In this document: one piece after another, positions 57,450-64,000 of the stretch
Layout: each line of letters begins with the position of its first letter
Numbering within the stretch: position 1 is the first letter of the stretch
Assembly: GCA_964623085.1 (NCBI GenBank)
Contig: CAZUTO010000006.1
Coordinates: 20,354 to 84,353 of the forward strand
Direction of reading: 5' to 3'
Length of the DNA stretch: 64,000 nt
Origin: CAZUTO01 sp964623085
GTDB lineage: Bacteria; Pseudomonadota; Gammaproteobacteria; Pseudomonadales; GM7GCV1
Notes under the pieces: model-generated
Databases searched by the model: none
The model's input: the letters and a program-made list of their open reading frames with translations, nothing else
What the model was told of the DNA's origin: nothing
Program-made: the position numbers and the translations under genes

Positions 57450-57920
57450 CTATTTCTGCGTGGCTCGCAACATCCATGCTGTTTTTTCATGGATACGCAT
57501 ACGATCAGACACCAATGATGCAGTGGACTCATCGTCTGCGTCCTGCGCTACTTTTAAAACGTCACGCGACGTTTTAATCACTTGTTCGTGGGCTTGGGTT
57601 AGCAGCACAACCATGTCTGATGAACTTGGAACGCCATCGACTTCTTGTATAGAGCTAAGTTTTGCAAACTCTTTATATGTGCCAGGTGCAGGAATATCCA
57701 GCGTTCGAATGCGCTCAGCGATATCATCCACTGCAACAGCTAATTCAGTGTAATGCTCTTCAAACATGAGATGTAACTCGCGAAACTCCGACCCGGTCAC
57801 ATTCCAGTGGAAATTATGAGTCTGCAAATATAACGTATAAGAATCAGCTAAGAGCCGCTTTAGACCATCGGCTATCGCCAATCGATTTTCTTTACTAATG
57901 CCAATATCTATATCCATCAT
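57450..57920 (-). CDS. Dps family DNA-binding ferritin-like protein
   Basis: A 156-residue four-helix mini-ferritin. The ferroxidase residues are visible in THNFHWNVTG and ELHLMFEEHYTELAVAVDDIAERI. Dps 12-mers store iron and protect DNA in stationary phase and oxidative stress. The ATG at 57920 has GAGG 7 bases upstream; a second ATG follows at once. The formyltransferase-like gene is probably in the same transcript. Confidence 0.95.
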   Translation of the reverse strand: MMDIDIGISKENRLAIADGLKRLLADSYTLYLQTHNFHWNVTGSEFRELHLMFEEHYTELAVAVDDIAERIRTLDIPAPGTYKEFAKLSSIQEVDGVPSSSDMVVLLTQAHEQVIKTSRDVLKVAQDADDESTASLVSDRMRIHEKTAWMLRATQK

Positions 57921-58228
57921 ATAACAGCCTCGTATCTAATTTTTTGACGAACCATAAAACGTATCTCGGTATAACCGAAACCTAATATAGTTTAGCCTTT
58001 TCTGTTTATCTAGCGAATCGGAATCTACTATAGACCTGATAGCGAATCCGTTAAGAAACACTGGCGAGGCGCATGAGCGCTCACTTTTTTGGAAAGATAC
58101 GGCAGATACTGTAGTCGCCAAAACCATCAAACGATGGGCGGGCACTCTTTATGAACATTACATAAAGATACTAAGAAGCGAAGCGGCGGCTAAGCCAGCC
58201 GCTCCGCGTGTGTTGTTATGTGCTAAAG
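57921..58228. other. Intergenic DNA between csp and dps
   Basis: About 310 bases with no gene I can support. It contains a hairpin at 58185-58203 (GCGGCT/AGCCGC plus a wobble pair, 5-base loop), just past the cold-shock gene on the minus strand, which may end its transcript; the T-run is poor. Confidence 0.4.
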
Positions 58229-58435
58229 CTAAACAGCAACAACCTTATTTGCGCAAGGCCCTTTTTGACCTTGGCCAACTTCGAATTCGACGGCTTGACC
58301 ATCATTCAGCGTGGCATATTCGCCGTCCGCTTGGATTTCTGAATAATGAACAAACAGGTCTTTACCACCGTCTTCCGGGGTAATAAAACCAAAGCCTTTA
58401 TCCGCGTTGAACCATTTAACTGTGCCTTTACTCAT
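58229..58435 (-). CDS. Cold-shock domain protein (CspA family)
   Basis: A 68-residue RNA/DNA chaperone. KGTVKWFNADKGFGFITPEDGGKDLFVHYSEI carries both RNP motifs (KGFGFI and LFVHY) in about 30 residues, and the length is typical. About 670 bases before it have no clear gene, so a long 5' leader, as in cspA mRNAs, is possible. Confidence 0.97.
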   Translation of the reverse strand: MSKGTVKWFNADKGFGFITPEDGGKDLFVHYSEIQADGEYATLNDGQAVEFEVGQGQKGPCANKVVAV

Positions 58436-59104
58436 TTTCTGTACTCTTTAATTATTGGTGAGGGATTAAAAAAATATACTCGAATTCACCAGTTCGAATA
58501 TAAAGTCAAAAACAACAAAGGCGCACATCATGAAGCAAACAGGCGGGGTGTATCAAGTGCCATGCCGCAGGTTTGTTTGTAATGAGGGTTATGCGTCTTT
58601 ATGAATAGGATACGGGTTAATAGCATATAGAGATTGCTGCAATTGCGTCTACACGCATTGTTCCAAGAGTGGACGAAAAAAGCGAGAGATATAATTGCTA
58701 GATATGTGGGCCCTGTCGGCGCGACAACCGCTAAAAAATGCAACAGGGCTAGTTCTTAAGATTGACCGTAACCAATTGATAAATATAGTATATTTTGCCA
58801 TTAGCATCGCATTATCCATAAGCGTTAATCAATAATCAGCCCGTACCATTTTAGGTAGATCTAATGCTTCTAGAAAATGTGCTACTAGCCGCGCACTGAG
58901 CGCTAGGGTTCTTCGGTGGTTCTTCACTTTTTGGCAAATATAATGCGGTATCAATGTGTATAAGCGGATTGTACCTGATAATTCGCCAGTGTCTAAAGTC
59001 GTATCTTCCTTCAATTGCACTTGCTCTAGACTCAATTGGAACAAGCCGCCCGACGCATGTCATAGAAACTGCTTGCCATTGATTGGGACAGCAAAATCGC
59101 CTAG
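58436..59104. other. Gene-poor region upstream of csp
   Basis: About 670 bases. I see no gene with family support; small minus-strand frames at 58528-58743 and 58829-59044 have no ribosome-binding site or recognisable sequence. A 7-bp inverted repeat GCCCTGT/ACAGGGC spans 58710-58749. Part of the region is probably the cold-shock 5' leader. Confidence 0.4.
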
Positions 59105-59673
59105 TTAGGTGCTTGCGGCTATTCTAATTCGCTCTGCGGGTATTCTTAGTTGAGCCAATAGGTACGCTTTGAATTCATCTTTATAGGGCTGTTGGTCTAT
59201 TGCTTTTTCCATACAGCATAACCATGCTTCACTTTCTGCAACACCTACAGAAAGATGTCTGTGTGCTTGAGGTATGTTGATACTTCCATAATGTTCTGTA
59301 TATAGCCTTGGACCGCCAAGCCATCCAGACAAAAAGTAAGTGAGCTTTTTTCTAGACTCTGATAAATCATCTGGGTGCATATCTCTAATATGTTTTGATT
59401 CTTTAAACGTATCCATATTGCGATAAAAATCATCAACGAGCTGAGTGATACCCGCTAATTCCCCCGCCATAANNNNNNNNNNNNNNNNNNNNNNNNNNNN
59501 NNNNNNNNNNNNNNNNNNNNNNNNNNNNNNNNNNNNNNNNNNNNNNNNNNNNNNNNNNNNNNNNNNNNNNNNTTGCGATAAAAATCATCAACGAGCTGAG
59601 TGATACCCGCTAATTCCCCCGCCATAATGTAAGAGGAATTTCCAATTCCATATTGATCATTTCTAACATTCAT
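59105..59673 (-). CDS. Group 2 truncated hemoglobin, interrupted by an assembly gap
   Basis: A small 2/2 hemoglobin binding oxygen or NO. Core motifs: LVDDFYRNMDTF, IRDMHPDDLSESRKKLTYFLSGWLGGP split across helices, YGSINIPQAHRHLSV with the proximal His, and EAWLCCMEKAI. The gene is split by 100 Ns at 59473-59572. The 55 bases on each side of the Ns are identical (59418-59472 and 59573-59627), so the gap is an unjoined overlap. Joining the copies gives about 137 residues, the normal length, starting MNVRNDQYGIGNSSY. The stop overlaps ACCTAAC, which fits an attC core. Confidence 0.88.
59473..59572. other. Assembly gap (100 N) inside the hemoglobin gene
   Basis: A run of 100 Ns of placeholder length flanked by a 55-base exact direct repeat. 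The repeat is best read as the same sequence on both contig ends rather than a biological duplication. Confidence 0.95.
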
Positions 59674-59775
59674 AATTGAATTGATATCGGCCGCTAAGAT
59701 GAAGAAACAGATGCAAACTAGTTGACTAGATAAATAAACACGGCGAGCGCCTTGCTAGCTATTTATACTCGCGCG

Positions 59776-60204
59776 CTACTCTTGCATTTCGCGCTGACGC
59801 ATCGGCATAGCGTCAATCTCTGAGAAGATAGCGCCGATGGTAGTGCTCACATCCAAATCATTATGCTGAGACTTTACCCCGCCATCTTTGCCAATCAGAA
59901 TAATCTTTTCACTGATAGGCTTTAGCTTGGTGCGCGTATTGCTGACAAAGTCAGAAGAGAGGGTGCCTAGATAATTAGTGAAGGCAAGCTCGCCTTGTAT
60001 AACAAACCAAATAATGTCGCGATCATCAATTTCAATGACTTGGTCGGCGAGAATCGCGCGCGCGGTATCTGCATCAGCTGGTTCATTAATAATGATAATT
60101 CTATTTTTCCACACCAAGTTTTTAAGCTCAGCGAGCGCATGCTCTTCTTGCGCTTGCGAAAACATACTAAAAAGAACGACCAGAACAAAGATATTGTGTT
60201 TCAT
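59776..60204 (-). CDS. Secreted DUF4174 protein
   Basis: About 142 residues. A signal peptide (MKHNIFVLVVLFSMFSQA) is followed by a DUF4174 domain: LKNLVWKNRIIIINEP at its start and SEKIILIGKDGGVK near the end resemble a reduced thioredoxin-like fold. The function is unknown. The ATG at 60204 begins the signal peptide; an upstream ATG at 60240 would bury it. The C-terminal MPMRQREMQE matches related proteins in length. Confidence 0.78.
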   Translation of the reverse strand: MKHNIFVLVVLFSMFSQAQEEHALAELKNLVWKNRIIIINEPADADTARAILADQVIEIDDRDIIWFVIQGELAFTNYLGTLSSDFVSNTRTKLKPISEKIILIGKDGGVKSQHNDLDVSTTIGAIFSEIDAMPMRQREMQE

Positions 60205-60255
60205 GGCCGGCCTTGGAAAGCTGAATGCTGATGACATCATCCAAGTTAGCGATAG

Positions 60256-60816
60256 TTAGTGGCGAAGATGCAAACGCATACTATTTTTAAGCCTTCTTAA
60301 AGGCTTTTGCGCGCGAACGCCATGTTCCGTATTGGCGGCTTTAGACAACAAAACGCCAGCGCTGCCCAATAACATCGCCCCACAGGCAATCTTCATGGTG
60401 ACAGGGTTGCGAGCCAAAACAGCGACCGCAAACGCGCCAACACTTGCGCCACGAAAGCCACCTTCAACTTGAGATGACGACACCTTTCTTCCCGAACACC
60501 ATTTCACAAAGTGCTCGCAGTTATTATCTGTAAGGGAGTAATTCCACCTGCCGATCTGAGAGCGAGCGTCTAAAAGAATGTCTGATACAGGCTTATCGGT
60601 CTTTGATACAGCTACGTATGTATGCCTGCCTTGAGTAACTTTATCCCATGATTCTTCTTGTACCGTCCCCGTCCTTTTGGTGGCAGAAATAAGCATGTTT
60701 TTCCCTGCAGGACAAAAACGATCGGAAACAATAGACCAGTGTTGATAAACACCGAATTGAGTAACGACCGCATCCCCAGGTTGTACTGTGAGGTTAGTCA
60801 TTGTCACATCCCCCAT
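60256..60816 (-). CDS. LRAT/NlpC-P60-like domain protein (5' end may lie in a gap)
   Basis: At least 186 residues. The pattern GDAVVTQFGVYQHWSIV (His), then IGRWNYSLTDNNCEHFVKWC (Cys in NCEHF) is that of the LRAT branch of the NlpC/P60 superfamily, papain-like acyltransferases or thiol hydrolases. A hydrophobic stretch (VGAFAVAVLARNPVTMKIACGAMLLGSAGVLL, over 30 residues) near the C-terminus may anchor it in the membrane, as in eukaryotic LRAT proteins. The ATG at 60816 touches the Ns, so the true start may be upstream. Confidence 0.72.
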   Translation of the reverse strand: MGDVTMTNLTVQPGDAVVTQFGVYQHWSIVSDRFCPAGKNMLISATKRTGTVQEESWDKVTQGRHTYVAVSKTDKPVSDILLDARSQIGRWNYSLTDNNCEHFVKWCSGRKVSSSQVEGGFRGASVGAFAVAVLARNPVTMKIACGAMLLGSAGVLLSKAANTEHGVRAQKPLRRLKNSMRLHLRH

Positions 60817-60916
60817 NNNNNNNNNNNNNNNNNNNNNNNNNNNNNNNNNNNNNNNNNNNNNNNNNNNNNNNNNNNNNNNNNNNNNNNNNNNNNNNNNNNN
60901 NNNNNNNNNNNNNNNN
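60817..60916. other. Assembly gap (100 N)
   Basis: A run of 100 Ns just before the LRAT-like gene. Unlike the first gap, the flanks do not repeat each other beyond three bases, so the true length is unknown and part of a gene may be missing. Confidence 0.95.
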
Positions 60917-60959
60917 CATATTTTTCTAAGGCGCATTTTTTATATGTTCTGCCCTATGA

Positions 60960-61325
60960 TTACATCGACCGACCCATGAAATCAAACTGATACCAAAAAC
61001 CGATTAGCGCATATATAAGCAGACAGCTAAGCCCTGTTGAAAAAATTAAAGCTAGTGCGAAAAGAACGCCTTTCAACCCTTTATATGTATTGTATGTTTT
61101 TACGCCTGCTGAAATTAGAAGATATGCCGCAAGCAGTTGTATGAAAAAAAGCGGGATACCGAGAATCATATTTGGGTATGCATCAGCGCCACGCGGCCAA
61201 GCAATGTTAAGCCATCGTTCGCCAAAATAATCCAATAGAGTAATAACCAGAGTGCTACCCAGAAAAATCACCCAAGACAGAAACCACATCTTGGCAATAG
61301 AATATTTTTTAAAACGATTAATCAT
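60960..61325 (-). CDS. Small membrane protein of unknown function
   Basis: A 121-residue protein with about three TM helices (MWFLSWVIFLGSTLVITLL, MILGIPLFFIQLLAAYLLIS and VLFALALIFSTGLSCLLIYAL-like). No family was recognised. It lies among small minus-strand genes. Confidence 0.6.
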   Translation of the reverse strand: MINRFKKYSIAKMWFLSWVIFLGSTLVITLLDYFGERWLNIAWPRGADAYPNMILGIPLFFIQLLAAYLLISAGVKTYNTYKGLKGVLFALALIFSTGLSCLLIYALIGFWYQFDFMGRSM

Positions 61326-61370
61326 TTTGTAAATTAAAAGACATGGCGAATTTATATAAAGGAAGAGTTC

Positions 61371-61487
61371 CTATATTTTCGCAATCGTACCTTGAGAGCC
61401 AAGCTCAGTACCTATAAGCGCATTAAATGGCTGAGATTCGACAGCTTGCTTCCCTAATTTAAGCAGATCATTCATAGTCTGATCCAT
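61371..61487 (-). pseudogene. Short fragment like the N-terminus of a PaaI/hotdog thioesterase
   Basis: A 38-residue frame, MDQTMNDLLKLGKQAVES then QPFNALIGTELGSQGTIAKI, ending in TAG. The opening resembles the N-terminal helix and first strand of hotdog-fold thioesterases (SQPFSxLLGxxL). The rest of the domain, about 100 residues, is absent downstream. Best read as a remnant; a real micro-gene cannot be excluded. Confidence 0.4.
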
Positions 61488-61534
61488 AATCTGGCGTTAG
61501 TTCACCACATAAAATTAAGTTAGAGCCCATTGTA

Positions 61535-62002
61535 TCAGTCCAATTGCTGGCGCTTGTTATATGCCTCAACAACATCGCAAATACGTCCAGCATCGCTCTG
61601 CACTATCCTATAGTGGTTATCGTTTCTGCTTACATCGAGAGGCGTAATCATATTCAAGGTCATTTCATCCCTGCTGACTGAAATGATTTCATCAGTAATT
61701 CGTATTCCCACCGGAACATACTCCGAATTGCTGGAAAGCACTTCCAGCTCTATTTTGTTTCCTTCAACATACCATCTAGAGCTATAAAATTTTGCACTCA
61801 TTACGCCCTGATTATCCAGAGCCAATGTATAAGAACAGGTTATGCCATTGGGCAAATATTCGACTTCCGTAAAGCTGGTTTCACTTGGATAATGATCTAC
61901 CCGAATCCATGAACCGACAATAGCGTTGGAATAATCGCCAATTACCGGAAGGAAGGAGCAAGAGGTAAGAACAGCGACACCCAACAATATGATCTTTTTC
62001 AT
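61535..62002 (-). CDS. Lipoprotein of unknown function
   Basis: A 155-residue protein with a lipoprotein signal (MKKIILLGVAVLTSCSF; lipobox LTSC, Cys at 15). The mature part starts VGSWIRVDHYPSETSFTEVEY and has lipocalin-like beta character, as in small envelope lipoproteins. No family was recognised. A TATATATAAT stretch upstream could supply a -10. Confidence 0.65.
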   Translation of the reverse strand: MKKIILLGVAVLTSCSFLPVIGDYSNAIVGSWIRVDHYPSETSFTEVEYLPNGITCSYTLALDNQGVMSAKFYSSRWYVEGNKIELEVLSSNSEYVPVGIRITDEIISVSRDEMTLNMITPLDVSRNDNHYRIVQSDAGRICDVVEAYNKRQQLD

Positions 62003-62267
62003 CAGGCCTATTATATATATTTAAGCGTGTTGTCTAAAATACACGAGTGCGCTCGGGAATTGTTATATGTCCTTGTAAAAAGTAGAACTAGATTTATATT
62101 TTATTGCCTATCTCAGTTTTTATATCAACTAACTTCATTTTTTTGAAGTTTTTAACCAGCCTTTACACTAATATGACGGAATATCTGGGAACAATATGTA
62201 ATTATAGAGATCGTATAATAAGGCGATTCGATTCTTAATCATCAAATTTTGAAAGAGGAACATCAGC

Positions 62268-62690
62268 TTGAAAAAGATAGCCGCAATATTCAGTCTAATC
62301 ACTTTTGTGTTACTTCACTCAGGATACGCTGTTGGTCAAGAGACTGTCGTGGCCTCAGGTCAATTAGATAATGCTTTTTCGTCCTGGGGTAAATCATCGC
62401 TTAAGGGTGATTGGAAGATAGTGACCGCCGAAGGAAAAACCTTTATTGAGCTTGGCGACGATTTCAAAGCCATAGAAGGACCTGATGTGAAAATATTCCT
62501 ATCGCCCAAGGCATCAGACAGCATTACCGGCGATAACGCGACCGAAGGCAGTGCTTTGGTTCAGCAAATATCGGTTTTTGAAGGTAAAACACGTATAGAA
62601 ATCCCTTCAGACGTGAGCCTCGATGGATATCAGTCTTTAGTTTTCCATTGCGAGGCTTACAGCAAGCTTTGGGGTGTGTCACCGCTCTAG
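62268..62690 (+). CDS. Secreted DM13 domain protein
   Basis: A 140-residue protein with a signal peptide (MKKIAAIFSLITFVLLHSGYA) and a DM13 domain: SGQLDNAFSSWGKSSLKGDW, then GPDVKIFLSP and the terminal CEAYSKLWGVSPL. DM13 domains are suggested to take part in redox or electron transfer; the conserved Cys is in HCEAY. The start is TTG at 62268 with GAGG upstream. It is the only plus-strand gene of this segment. A perfect TATAAT (62214-62219) lies about 50 bases upstream with a weak -35. Confidence 0.75.
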   Translation: MKKIAAIFSLITFVLLHSGYAVGQETVVASGQLDNAFSSWGKSSLKGDWKIVTAEGKTFIELGDDFKAIEGPDVKIFLSPKASDSITGDNATEGSALVQQISVFEGKTRIEIPSDVSLDGYQSLVFHCEAYSKLWGVSPL

Positions 62691-62713
62691 GTAAAGCCTT
62701 ATCATAATCCGCG

Positions 62714-62750
62714 TTAAACCGGCCGCGAGTATCAGGAGCGGTCGGTTTAA
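62714..62750. terminator. Hairpin between convergent DM13 and DUF2200 genes
   Basis: A 13-bp stem (TTAAACCGGCCGC with GCGGTCGGTTTAA, one G-T pair) and an 11-base loop. It lies past the stops of two convergent genes, so a bidirectional terminator is likely, although no long T-run follows. Confidence 0.6.
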
Positions 62751-62769
62751 TCATTCCACCAGCGGCAAT

Positions 62770-63120
62770 TCATGACCGCAAAATCTTCTCCATCGATTTC
62801 CCCTTAGCAAGCTCATCAATCAACTTGTCGAGGTATCGAATCTTGCGCATCAGCGGATCTTCAACCTCTTCAACACGAACGCCACATACAATCCCTTTGA
62901 TAAGCGATACGTTGGGGTTGATTGACGGTGCCTCAGCAAAAAATGTGGCTAAATCGTTCTCGCCACCAACCTGATTAGCCAAGCCATCATAGCTATAGCC
63001 GGTGAGCCAACATATGATTTGGATCACTTCCTCTTCCGCTCGGTTCTTTCTCTCAGCTTTTTGAACATAGAGAGAATAGATTTTTGAGAATGCCATAGAG
63101 AAAACTTTGTGGTCAGACAT
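62770..63120 (-). CDS. DUF2200 family protein
   Basis: About 116 residues. MSDHKVFSMAFSKIYSLYVQ at the start, then VIQIICWLTGYSYDGL and the C-terminal MRKIRYLDKLIDELAKGKSMEKILR match DUF2200, a small cytosolic family with no known function. The ATG at 63120 has GGAG 8 bases upstream; an upstream in-frame start at 63156 is less likely. DUF2200 genes occur as mobile or cassette-borne genes in other bacteria, which I recall rather than can show. Confidence 0.8.
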   Translation of the reverse strand: MSDHKVFSMAFSKIYSLYVQKAERKNRAEEEVIQIICWLTGYSYDGLANQVGGENDLATFFAEAPSINPNVSLIKGIVCGVRVEEVEDPLMRKIRYLDKLIDELAKGKSMEKILRS

Positions 63121-63192
63121 CTCGTTATCTCCAGAGAGTGCTACTGCCGCGAACATGAGCGTGTGCGAGTGAAGCGGCGGTAATTCGCCTTG

Positions 63193-63402
63193 TTATATTT
63201 TTGGTGATTTCTTACCGAGTTGCTCATTTGCAGAGCTAAACCCCATTGCACCGAGAAGAACAACCCCAACAGTCGCAACCGTTTTCCATGCTACATCAGA
63301 TTCTACATAATCCCAGATTGCTAGAATGCATACGAATACAGCGATGAATATACATATTCCAGTAACCGCAAAAAGGAATCTGTTCATTTTTTCTTTTTCC
63401 AT
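63193..63402 (-). CDS. Small two-helix membrane protein of unknown function
   Basis: A 69-residue protein with TM helices FLFAVTGICIFIAVFVCIL and WKTVATVGVVLLGAMGFS. No family was recognised. GAGG lies 6 bases before the ATG. Its stop codon TAA sits inside the sequence TATAACAAGGCG, which resembles an attC end. Confidence 0.55.
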   Translation of the reverse strand: MEKEKMNRFLFAVTGICIFIAVFVCILAIWDYVESDVAWKTVATVGVVLLGAMGFSSANEQLGKKSPKI

Positions 63403-63429
63403 ATTTTGCCTCGTTTATTTAGGAGTAAA

Positions 63430-63507
63430 TATAACGCCTTATGCAAGGGTAGTGCTGACAAACACATTTCGCACAACGAACGTAGTAAATTTTGCAAACT
63501 CGTTATA
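63430..63507 (-). repeat. attC: Candidate integron attC recombination site
   Basis: On the minus strand this 78-base element starts TATAACGAG and ends AAGGCGTTATA. The outer 7 bases form a perfect inverted repeat (TATAACG/CGTTATA), with a second short complementary block (TGCAA/TTGCA) inside and a longer non-complementary middle. It begins 3 bases after a stop codon and ends 28 bases before the next start. These are attC features, as in Vibrio-like cassette sites. Confidence 0.6.
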
Positions 63508-63510
63508 CGG

Positions 63511-63789
63511 CTATTCAATTTTCTTAATTTCTTTTTTTATAAAAATCTCAACCAGAATAAATGCAAAAGGAATTATTGCAGCCAATAAAACCAATAACCA
63601 AATCACCACTGACCATGATTGCTTATGAGAAACAATAAGAGAGAAAACAAAATAAAGTAAAAATAAAACACCATGAGTTATTCCCAAGAAAAAAACATAT
63701 TCTCGGCTAATAACACCCAATGAAACACACAGAATTATTAAGTATGAAATACCTTCTATGACGCTTAAACTTCTAAAAAAATTTATCAT
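63511..63789 (-). CDS. Small membrane protein, DUF3817-like
   Basis: A 92-residue protein with about three TM helices (EGISYLIILCVSLGVISR and GITHGVLFLLYFVFSLIV are clear). The segment VIEGISYL with GITHGVLFLLY resembles DUF3817/YdzA proteins. The function is unknown. The ATG overlaps the gene before it by 4 bases (ATGA), and its stop lies 3 bases before the candidate attC. Confidence 0.6.
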   Translation of the reverse strand: MINFFRSLSVIEGISYLIILCVSLGVISREYVFFLGITHGVLFLLYFVFSLIVSHKQSWSVVIWLLVLLAAIIPFAFILVEIFIKKEIKKIE

Positions 63790-63986
63790 TTATCTGCCTT
63801 ATAGGACACACCACAGATGTTGTTGTTTTCCGTTCTCTCTGATCGTGCCTCTGCTTGCAGTACTTCGACAACTCCTACGAATTTGACGTCGTCAATCATA
63901 TGATCGAATTTCACTAACGCTGGTGCGATAGCACCTGCGCTAGTTGAAAATATAGCGAACCAAATAATGGAGAGATATTTGATCAT
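63786..63986 (-). CDS. Short secreted protein, probably truncated
   Basis: A 66-residue protein with a signal peptide (MIKYLSIIWFAIFSTSAGA). The rest, KFVGVVEVLQAEARSERTENNNICGVSYKADK, is like the first third of secreted proteins with the pattern FVGxVxxV...CGxxYKxxV, which are much longer. It is likely a truncated gene. GTTAAGGC lies just before its ATG at the window edge and resembles a cassette boundary. Confidence 0.45.
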   Translation of the reverse strand: MIKYLSIIWFAIFSTSAGAIAPALVKFDHMIDDVKFVGVVEVLQAEARSERTENNNICGVSYKADK

Positions 63987-64000
63987 GGGTTGCCTTAACG

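Noticed and set aside
57936..58145. A 69-codon minus-strand frame between csp and dps
   Set aside because: Composition is unlike protein of this genome and there is no ribosome-binding site or recognisable motif.
58710..58749. Inverted repeat GCCCTGT/ACAGGGC as a terminator or mobile-element end
   Set aside because: The arms are far apart, with no T-run, no target duplication and no transposase nearby.
58829..59044. A 71-codon minus-strand frame upstream of csp
   Set aside because: It begins with TTG, has no ribosome-binding site and no family resemblance; a second frame overlaps it, as expected by chance.
59473..59572. Direct repeat around the Ns as a real duplication in the hemoglobin gene
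   Set aside because: Exact identity ending at the Ns and a restored normal gene on joining make an assembly overlap far more likely.
61480..61520. GGCGTTAG near 61495 as an attC end
   Set aside because: It is in the wrong orientation for the minus-strand cassettes and I found no matching partner half within the expected distance.

Overview
The window is a stretch of chromosome from a gammaproteobacterium, most likely a marine relative of the Pseudomonadales/Cellvibrionales. The evidence is gene order: from aroE and hemF through the LysM protein, def-fmt-rsmB-trkA, the acyltransferase, glyQS and plsC to gyrB-recF-dnaN-dnaA-rpmH it follows the Pseudomonas origin region almost gene for gene. 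The aa3 oxidase locus also has the Pseudomonas arrangement. It is the replication-origin neighbourhood of the chromosome.

Layout. (1) 1-4.1 kb: a partial TPR protein and a large FimV-like protein that carries a degenerate GGDEF-EAL module. (2) 4.1-12.8 kb: a minus-strand cytochrome c oxidase operon (coxB, coxA, ctaG, coxC, surf1, a CxxxC thioredoxin-like protein, ctaA, ctaB, SCO), so structural subunits, heme A synthesis and copper assembly sit together. (3) 13.2-20.1 kb: an outer-membrane DUF481 protein, YheV, a gamma-carbonic-anhydrase-like protein, then aroE, hemF, tsaC, purE, dprA and a LysM protein on the minus strand. (4) 20.3-30.7 kb: def-fmt-rsmB-trkA-trkH, a lipid A type acyltransferase, glyQ-glyS and plsC. 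(5) 30.9-46.3 kb: gyrB-recF-dnaN-dnaA on the minus strand, and rpmH-rnpA-yidD-yidC-mnmE and mnmG-rsmG-parA-parB on the plus strand. Two perfect parS sites lie inside recF. Two intergenic regions have origin features: dnaA-rpmH and mnmE-mnmG. (6) 46.4-53.5 kb: the complete F1Fo ATP synthase operon atpIBEFHAGDC with a promoter and a strong terminator.

(7) 53.6-58.4 kb is accessory: YtoQ, a Tat-exported aldo/keto reductase, a HerA-like ATPase, a Dps-formyltransferase pair and a cold-shock protein. (8) 59.1-64 kb is a patchwork of small, mostly minus-strand genes (truncated hemoglobin, DUF4174, LRAT-like, lipoprotein, DUF2200, small membrane proteins, broken fragments), with two 100-N assembly gaps. 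At least one element there looks like an integron attC site directly behind a stop codon. This segment may be the edge of a chromosomal integron cassette array and is the least ordinary part of the window. No tRNA, rRNA, CRISPR array or transposase was seen.
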